From Bacteroidales bacterium UBA3543 (GTDB lineage: Bacteria > Bacteroidota > Bacteroidia > Bacteroidales > UBA932), in NCBI GenBank assembly GCA_002376715.1, contig DFOK01000062.1:1-45256 (forward strand): a stretch of 45,256 nt of DNA, given 5' to 3'. A program made the position numbers and the translations under genes. A model generated the notes under the pieces. It did not search any database. It was not told the origin of the DNA and was given only the letters and a program-made list of their open reading frames with translations. This document shows, piece by piece, positions 40,143 through 45,256 of this stretch; the first letter of the stretch is position 1, and the number at the start of each line of letters is the position of its first letter.

Positions 40143-40503
40143 AATTCTTGTTGTTTTAGATGTTGGTTTTTTGAAATTCAACACGTTCCCTTCAAGTAGT
40201 ACTCTTAATTATGATCGTCACAGTCGTACGGTTCGGTTGCAATGAATATAATAGTCTTCGTAAAACGATTAAATTTCAACAGGCGAAGTTAGAAAATTTT
40301 TTAATATGGCAATACGTTTAGTGAAAAGCCTTGAGCGACCGGCAGGAAGTTGCGAAGAACGATGTACGGGGTGTTTGTTTAGTTAGTAATTCAAAACTAT
40401 AAACACAATTTGTTGGAACGAAATACTCAACACCAGATGCTCTTAATCAAGATTGTAGAGTATAAACTTACTAATAAATTTATACTCATAACCCCACATT
40501 ACA
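40143..40503 (-). promoter_or_regulatory. Upstream region of the short LRR lipoprotein gene
   Basis: No gene seen. The part nearest the gene holds a possible -7 element on the minus strand, TAACTTCG at 40291-40284, with ATTG 18 bases before it; this would give a leader of about 135 bases. The block 40352-40416 is also found upstream of the paralogous gene at 45078-45135, including an identical 18-base core (ACGATGTACGGGGTGTTT). Confidence 0.4.
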
Positions 40504-40537
40504 ATAAACCCTGAAAGTTGAAAGCTTTCAGGGTTTG
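40504..40537 (-). terminator. Orphan terminator-like hairpin
   Basis: AAACCCTGAAAG (40506-40517) pairs perfectly with CTTTCAGGGTTT (40525-40536). It resembles the hairpin at 38526 (shared TTTCAGGG arm, then TTTG). On the minus strand it lies about 80 bases past the stop of the decayed FISUMP fragment and probably was its terminator. Confidence 0.6.
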
Positions 40538-40617
40538 CTGCCTCCACTAATAGGGTTGTTGGTTAATGCTGGAGAGCGTTATTGCCAATCAGCATTATCA
40601 GGTCATTCAGTACACTC

Positions 40618-40740
40618 TCAATTACCTGAAGTAAACAGGCGCACGGAAAACCCACAGACACCCCGAAAACTGTAGGAAGCGTTATTACAAAGGCGATTTG
40701 CCCCGTAAAAATTCTTTCGATTCGAGAAAACTGTCACCGG
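40618..40740 (-). pseudogene. Decayed C-terminal end of a FISUMP-domain gene
   Basis: On the minus strand the frame ending at the TGA at 40620-40618 reads NNASYSFRG, then GFSVRLFTSGN, stop. The intact FISUMP gene at 41120 ends NNSYGFSIRLFSSGN, stop. The DNA also matches beyond the stop: TATTATC, CATTCA and TCAATTACCTGAAG recur in the same order in both copies. Upstream of about 40740 no homology is visible, so the rest of the gene is lost or unrecognisable. Confidence 0.6.
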
Positions 40741-41119
40741 AATCGAAGTTTGTTAGAAAAAGGCGTGAAAACAGTGACAATCAGGCCCTTAAATAGTTCT
40801 GTCCACTTTTATAAAAGAAAAACGAGTAAAAACATCAAAAATTTCTACTTTTTCCAAGCAGTACATTACTATAAACGGATTGCCACAAAAAACCTCAACG
40901 AATTGCCTCAAAAACACATAGCAAAACACCTCAAAAACACACAACGCATTTGGTGAATAGAAAATAATAACCTATTTTTAAACAAAAATCATTCCGCTAG
41001 GGTGTCTGAAGGACTAAAGCACTAAACTCCAAAAGTTGCCTTCCCGGCGAGATTAACAAACTATAGATACCGACAGAAGGTGTGGCTAACCAGTATTATC
41101 GGGGCATTCAACATCATCC
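40741..41119. other. Non-coding stretch between the FISUMP remnant and the intact FISUMP gene
   Basis: A/T-rich sequence without a convincing gene. A 68-codon plus-strand frame (40750-40956) has Lys/Asn-rich low-complexity composition and no start context. The 13-base word CCTCAAAAACACA occurs twice in close succession near 40920. The last part (41090-41119) is the downstream region of the FISUMP gene and has a partner next to the remnant. Confidence 0.5.
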
Positions 41120-42787
41120 TCAATTACCTGAAGAAAACAGGCGTATAGAAAACCCGTAAGAATTATTTCCACTCTTCGATTGTGCATAGGTATTTCTGAA
41201 ACCCATGATTCTTTTGGATGTCGAGGACCAGAAAGCACCGCCTTTTCCCACATCGCCGGGATCTTCACTATTTCCGCTTGCCGGGAAGCAACGAACAATA
41301 TCATTCTCCGTGTTGGTGCTCCAGAATGATGCATCAGCGATTTGATCAACGGTTATGGTTTGCCCGTACACGCTGCGGCTTGTAATTTTTAAATGGCAGT
41401 TATTAGTGCCATAGCCAATACATTGGTACTTCCAGGCCGATATCAGGTGAGTGCCCTTGTAACGTAGGGCATAGGTGGTTGTAGCAGCGGAATCATTGCG
41501 GAAATCACTCGTCATTGTGTAAATATTCCCCGCTACAGTTACAGTCTCAGATTGATTATCATAAGAATTATTGGTGCCGTAATTAACCCACATAGTTGGT
41601 GGCGCTATGGAGCACCACTCTTCAAAGCTGGGCAAGTGGTAACGCTGCCCGCCTATTGTAATATTGCCGAATTGAGTCACGGCATTGTTATAGTTAAAGT
41701 ATCCGCTTATATTACAGGCGGTCAAATCGCCCACAAAGCTATCACCTGCGGTATTTATGTTATACTCGGCAACATAACTGAGCGGATTGGCCGTTGGGGT
41801 CAGCGTCTGGTCAGTAAAGAATAGAAAAGTACCATCCCACACGGCAAATAGGTGATACGCCTTACCTTTCTGCAAGGCGGAAGCACGGGCAGGCTTAATG
41901 TTATCGGAATAAATGTCCCCCAAACCCATATCCTCAGTTACGATTTTCAACCTTGCTTCAGGAGTAGGTATATCTTTAGGCATTACCCATTGTACCACTT
42001 GATAACCAATGTCTAAACCGGGATGAAGTGTTATGCTCATGTTAGGTAGTCCTTCCATCGTATACTCGTTTGTGACCTGCTTACCGATAAGGTCATAAAC
42101 AGGAGCTTTAATTTCTGCTCCAACCGAGTAGTCGTAATACCAACTAATCCCACCATCATTTACCAAGAAGGAGTAGGTGGAAATAAACTTAAAGTCAGAT
42201 TCTGAACTATTCTTAATAGTGAGACATTGATATGCTCCCAAATGCTCGAAGTTAATAGTGCCGATTGTGGCTCCAGCAGCAATTTCCACCTCACCCACTA
42301 TTGGTGTATGAATAAGAGCATGTAAAGGAGCAAAGCCTAAAGGGAAAATCATTACATTTATCTTACTGTTTTCCGTGTCTAAATAAACATCCAATGCTCC
42401 GTGAACTGCGTAAATGGTGTATGCATTCTGAGTATCAATCCCCTCAGGAATATTCACGGTAAAGCAGGCACTCTTCCCGTCAGCGGAAATGGCGTCCTGG
42501 GTTAAAGTTACAGGGGTTCCCTCTTTAATGACGGTATTTTGCTTGAAGAAGAATTTTATCACGTCGGAAACGTATCCTGCATGCCATTTAGTGATAATGT
42601 TCAACGTACCATCCTCCCATTCCAAGCTGAGTCGGGTTTTTGGAGATTCACTCGGTACGGATGCCGTTATCAAGAGTTTGCGCCCCTCCACCTCCTGTGT
42701 GGGTTGCTCATTTACAATCTCATCTTTAGCACATCCTGCAATTAAAAGGAGCGCCGCTGCTATCCAAATAAAGTATTTATTTTTCAT
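41120..42787 (-). CDS. FISUMP-domain surface lipoprotein
   Basis: 555 residues from the ATG at 42787 (MKNKYFIWIAAALLLIAGC, lipid cysteine at 19). The N-terminal half has fimbrillin-like features (KLLITASVPSESPKTRLSLE near 35). The C-terminal 190 residues look like the Fibrobacter-succinogenes-major-paralogous (FISUMP) domain: ITIGGQRYHLPSFEEWCSI near 385, FWSS twice, and the terminal YGFSIRLFSSGN. Proteins of this type are exported and presumed to bind or display at the surface. It follows the six-repeat lipoprotein gene by 52 bases on the same strand and is probably co-transcribed. Confidence 0.82.
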   Translation of the reverse strand: MKNKYFIWIAAALLLIAGCAKDEIVNEQPTQEVEGRKLLITASVPSESPKTRLSLEWEDGTLNIITKWHAGYVSDVIKFFFKQNTVIKEGTPVTLTQDAISADGKSACFTVNIPEGIDTQNAYTIYAVHGALDVYLDTENSKINVMIFPLGFAPLHALIHTPIVGEVEIAAGATIGTINFEHLGAYQCLTIKNSSESDFKFISTYSFLVNDGGISWYYDYSVGAEIKAPVYDLIGKQVTNEYTMEGLPNMSITLHPGLDIGYQVVQWVMPKDIPTPEARLKIVTEDMGLGDIYSDNIKPARASALQKGKAYHLFAVWDGTFLFFTDQTLTPTANPLSYVAEYNINTAGDSFVGDLTACNISGYFNYNNAVTQFGNITIGGQRYHLPSFEEWCSIAPPTMWVNYGTNNSYDNQSETVTVAGNIYTMTSDFRNDSAATTTYALRYKGTHLISAWKYQCIGYGTNNCHLKITSRSVYGQTITVDQIADASFWSTNTENDIVRCFPASGNSEDPGDVGKGGAFWSSTSKRIMGFRNTYAQSKSGNNSYGFSIRLFSSGN

Positions 42788-42839
42788 ATATCTGTTCTTT
42801 AATAGGTGCATGATCTTTTAGAATAGATTTGGTCACATG

Positions 42840-44825
42840 TTACCAATATTCACCGTCAACATCAGTTACTTTTCCACTTTCTGCAGCATCACCTCCCCAA
42901 CTTATCGGAATGAAATTTCTATTGACCACGTTGGCACCGGTAAAACAATCGGTAATAGTCCATGTTGTTCCCTCTCCACCTCCGGTAAACCCCCATAATT
43001 TAGGAGCAGTGCCGGTTGGCGTTGGGTGGTAATACGAACCTACATTTTTAAAACATCTTTCGAAGTCCATCGCTCTACCTTCAAAAAAGCCGGGGTTTGT
43101 CTCCGGGTCCGGAAAAATATCCCTCCGTAATTGTAATTTTGTGCATCCCTGAAAACACACTTCAAAATTCGTTGCTATCGTATTATATTTGAAGAGGTCT
43201 GCCGGAAGAGAAGTTAATCCGATGCAATTCGTAAAGCAGAAACCGAAATTTGTTACCTGCGTATTGTACCTGAACAAATCCGCCGGAAGAGAGGTTAAGC
43301 CTCCGCAGGCTCCAAAGCAGTGTCTGAAATTTGTAACCTGTGTGTTGTACCTGAACAAATCAGCCGGAATAGAGGTTAATCCACTACATTTGAAGAAGCA
43401 GTCTGAGAAGGTTTCTGCTTGCGTATTATACCTGAACAGATCTGCAGGAAGAGAGGTTAACCCAGGGCAATCGGCAAAGCATAACATGAAATTTCGTGCT
43501 TGTCTATTGTACCTGAACAGCTCCGCCGGAATAGAGATTAATTCGCTACATTTAGTGAAGCAGCGATTAAAGTTATCTGCCTGAGTATTGTACTTGAACA
43601 GTTCCGTGGGAATAGAAGTTAATTCGTTGCAATAAAAGAAGCAAGAGCCGAAATCTGTTGCTCCCATATTGGGGAATGGGTCTAATATGGAAGTCAATAA
43701 ATGGTCCCAAGTTTGGGTATCCCCGTTGTAGAATATGAGTTGCGGCATCTGTTTGACGGTCGGATCAACTTCATCGGTAGTTATGGTAATGGTATAAGTG
43801 CCAGGGCTGTCATAAGTATGGTTAGCAATGGTCTTTGCAAGCGAAGCGTTTTTCGCGATGGTTGTATTCGCTGTCCCATCTCCCCAGCTGATCGTCAGCT
43901 CGGCAGGGCTGGTAGAAGAAGCATCCTTCTGCCATATCTCGTACAGTTGGCTTGCCTCAGCTGTTTGGATTGTAAAGCGAAATTTAGCCTTGGCATCTAC
44001 CCAATCTCCGTTCACGGTAGCATGGTAGCGTTTTCCGGCTTCGTAGGTCATGCCGCCAACCTTGGTTGTATTGGTACTCCACTCGTATGATGACTGGCTT
44101 CCGATCAGCGTTACTTTTACTTCGCCATTTTCGACTATTCTCATAACGGCAGGGTCAAAAGCGAGGTAAACGGTCATTTCTGAGCCTGGTATAACCAAGT
44201 CGAAGCCGGTCAGATCGAGGATTGCCGATCGGGTATTCTCTCCCGGTACGGTTTCCACCGTCCAAATCAGTTTTTTGAGGCTGCCTGTCGCCGGTAGGGT
44301 GACTACAAATCTAATTATGCTGCTCTGTAAGGTTAAGTTAAATATCTGATTGAGGGCATTGGCCTCCGTGTCACTTAAGAACAGTTTATTTCTGAGATGT
44401 GCCGTCGTATTGTTTCCGTCCTGTGTTTGTTGCCAGAAGTTGGCGGGAAGTTGTACTTCGCCATTGTCATCCAGCGTGATGACATTTCCGGGATAATAGA
44501 CTTTATAAGTGGTGGCGGGGGTTGAACCCGGTATCGCAGATCCGGAAAAAGCGTCGCCACTGTCCCAGGTTAAGATAGAGCTTCCTATATAAGTTGTGCC
44601 GTCATATCCGGCAAGCAGAAGCTGGTCACCCGTCTGCCATGCGAGTGAGCCACCGCTGCCTGGGATGTCAGAGTCCGTATATGCAACGCGGGTCTCCGCC
44701 GGGATCGTGGCTCTAATGGTAACGATCTCTCCCTCTTGCTCCGCAGGTTCGGGAATATCCATATTGCGTGTACAGCCCACTACCAGCAGGGCAAGGAGTG
44801 CGGGAATAATGAGTTTGAATTTCAT
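42840..44825 (-). CDS. Fimbrillin/PKD-like surface lipoprotein with six LRR-like units
   Basis: 661 residues. Lipoprotein signal MKFKLIIPALLALLVVGC with cysteine at 18. A fimbrillin-like domain follows (VTIRATIPAETRVAYTD, LAWQTGDQLLLAGYD), then a PKD-like unit (LTISWGDGT, HTYDSPGTYTITI) near 315-360. Residues 390-551 are six 27-residue repeats of the BspA/DUF285-like leucine-rich kind (pattern NFxxCFxxCxxLTSLPADLFRYNTQ), and a partial seventh is followed by the same tail as the paralogue (DIFPDPETNPGFF, APKLWGF). Two cysteines per repeat are strictly kept. Likely an outer-surface binding protein; ligand unknown. Confidence 0.87.
   Translation of the reverse strand: MKFKLIIPALLALLVVGCTRNMDIPEPAEQEGEIVTIRATIPAETRVAYTDSDIPGSGGSLAWQTGDQLLLAGYDGTTYIGSSILTWDSGDAFSGSAIPGSTPATTYKVYYPGNVITLDDNGEVQLPANFWQQTQDGNNTTAHLRNKLFLSDTEANALNQIFNLTLQSSIIRFVVTLPATGSLKKLIWTVETVPGENTRSAILDLTGFDLVIPGSEMTVYLAFDPAVMRIVENGEVKVTLIGSQSSYEWSTNTTKVGGMTYEAGKRYHATVNGDWVDAKAKFRFTIQTAEASQLYEIWQKDASSTSPAELTISWGDGTANTTIAKNASLAKTIANHTYDSPGTYTITITTDEVDPTVKQMPQLIFYNGDTQTWDHLLTSILDPFPNMGATDFGSCFFYCNELTSIPTELFKYNTQADNFNRCFTKCSELISIPAELFRYNRQARNFMLCFADCPGLTSLPADLFRYNTQAETFSDCFFKCSGLTSIPADLFRYNTQVTNFRHCFGACGGLTSLPADLFRYNTQVTNFGFCFTNCIGLTSLPADLFKYNTIATNFEVCFQGCTKLQLRRDIFPDPETNPGFFEGRAMDFERCFKNVGSYYHPTPTGTAPKLWGFTGGGEGTTWTITDCFTGANVVNRNFIPISWGGDAAESGKVTDVDGEYW
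43173..43658 (-). repeat. Six tandem 81-bp coding repeats
   Basis: Six in-frame 81-base units encode the 27-residue repeat of the lipoprotein at 42840. The word TATTGTACCTGAACA or a close variant recurs once per unit on the plus strand, and a diverged seventh unit starts at 43172. DNA similarity between units is high enough for slippage or recombination. Confidence 0.9.
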
Positions 44826-45256
44826 ACCTGTTTTTGTTAAGCCGTTTATTAATTGCTAATCGCCAAAAGATATTAGCACCTACCATACGTTCTCCATGGT
44901 ATTTTCCTATGCCGGCTATTGCTATCGGACGACATATCATAATACCATATTGTTCGTTGTAGTGCAAGCATGTAAATGAATCCCCGTTAAACGATTAAGT
45001 TTCAGTGTATAAAGGTAGGATTTATTTTAATATGGTGAAAAATTTTTTGAAATAGTTTCGAGTTACGGATTGCAAGTAGCGAAATACGATGTACGGGGTG
45101 TTTATGGAGTTAGTAATTTAAAACTATAAAGACACTTATCTGAAACTAATTACCCATAATTAAGAACTATAAATAAATACGAAACTTGATACTCTAAACT
45201 CAGGACTATAGACTAAAAACTTACTCATAACTCAATACTCAGAATTATATTTACTG
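44826..45256 (-). promoter_or_regulatory. Upstream region of the six-repeat lipoprotein gene
   Basis: No gene seen in the last 431 bases. On the minus strand TACCTTTA at 45017-45010 is a degenerate -7 candidate, leaving a leader of about 180 bases. The block 45078-45135 repeats the block at 40352-40416 upstream of the paralogue, and shorter matches lie closer to the gene (AAACGATTAA near 44990 and 40264; TTTTAATATGG near 45025 and 40299). The remaining 120 bases are A/T-rich short near-repeats such as ACTCATAACTC. Confidence 0.4.

Noticed and set aside
40750..40956. A 68-codon plus-strand frame in the lipoprotein intergenic region, whose end (LPQKHIAKHLKN) vaguely resembles a helix-turn-helix
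   Set aside because: Lys/Asn-rich low-complexity translation of A-rich DNA, repeated CCTCAAAAACACA word, no promoter or start context.
43173..43658. CRISPR-like or non-coding tandem array
   Set aside because: The 81-base units are in frame inside a long open reading frame and encode a regular leucine-rich-like repeat with conserved cysteines.

Overview
The window is 45 kb of chromosome from a member of the Bacteroidales (Bacteroidota), probably gut or host-associated; I cannot fix the family. Evidence: promoters of the Bacteroidota type (TTTG, about 18-19 bases, TAnnTTTG) before rpsP, rpsF and the phosphoesterase genes; the gene order rseC-like, rnfBCDGEA; ribosomal proteins S16 and S6 with long charged tails; and families largely seen in this phylum (DUF3108, DUF4831, DUF6150, DUF4922-SpoIID fusion, FISUMP and fimbrillin-like lipoproteins, GH92). 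I see no rRNA, tRNA, CRISPR array, prophage or insertion sequence.

Layout. 1-8.8 kb (+): zinc-ribbon protein, replicative helicase dnaB, a DUF3108 protein, then a tightly packed RseC-like/Rnf operon (ion-translocating ferredoxin:NAD oxidoreductase) closed by a TPR protein and a strong terminator. 9-10.8 kb (+): a TM2 protein, rpsP-rimM with a recognisable promoter and leader, and a possible 26-codon peptide. 10.8-12.9 kb (-): lipoprotein cyclophilin, nitroreductase and a VanX-like D-Ala-D-Ala dipeptidase. 13-19.3 kb (+): flippase, dut, murF and a GH92 alpha-mannosidase. 19.3-26.5 kb (-): a five-gene operon with a GT2 glycosyltransferase, a DUF4922-SpoIID fusion, an AmpG-like muropeptide permease, NamZ (exo-muramidase) and a flavodoxin-ferredoxin protein, which reads as peptidoglycan-fragment scavenging.

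26.7-31.6 kb: a KSDA-repeat protein (DUF6150), a small membrane protein, the rpsF-rpsR-rplI operon (-), pepD and a DUF4831 protein. 31.7-38.5 kb (+): a POT peptide transporter; then the most unusual part of the window, two paralogous lipoprotein phosphoesterases flanking an SPFH membrane protein and an Arc-like ribbon-helix-helix protein. Both transcription units there start from near-identical promoters that carry three GATATC-like sites exactly 11 bp apart. corA follows with a strong terminator.

38.6-45.3 kb (-): a surface-lipoprotein cluster. It holds two paralogous fimbrillin/PKD/leucine-rich-repeat lipoproteins (one with a single 27-residue repeat, the other with six), an intact FISUMP lipoprotein, the decayed C-terminal end of a second FISUMP gene, and duplicated upstream regions. 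This is the signature of a cassette that has duplicated and partly decayed.

All functional calls come from reading protein motifs and from memory of families; no database search was run.
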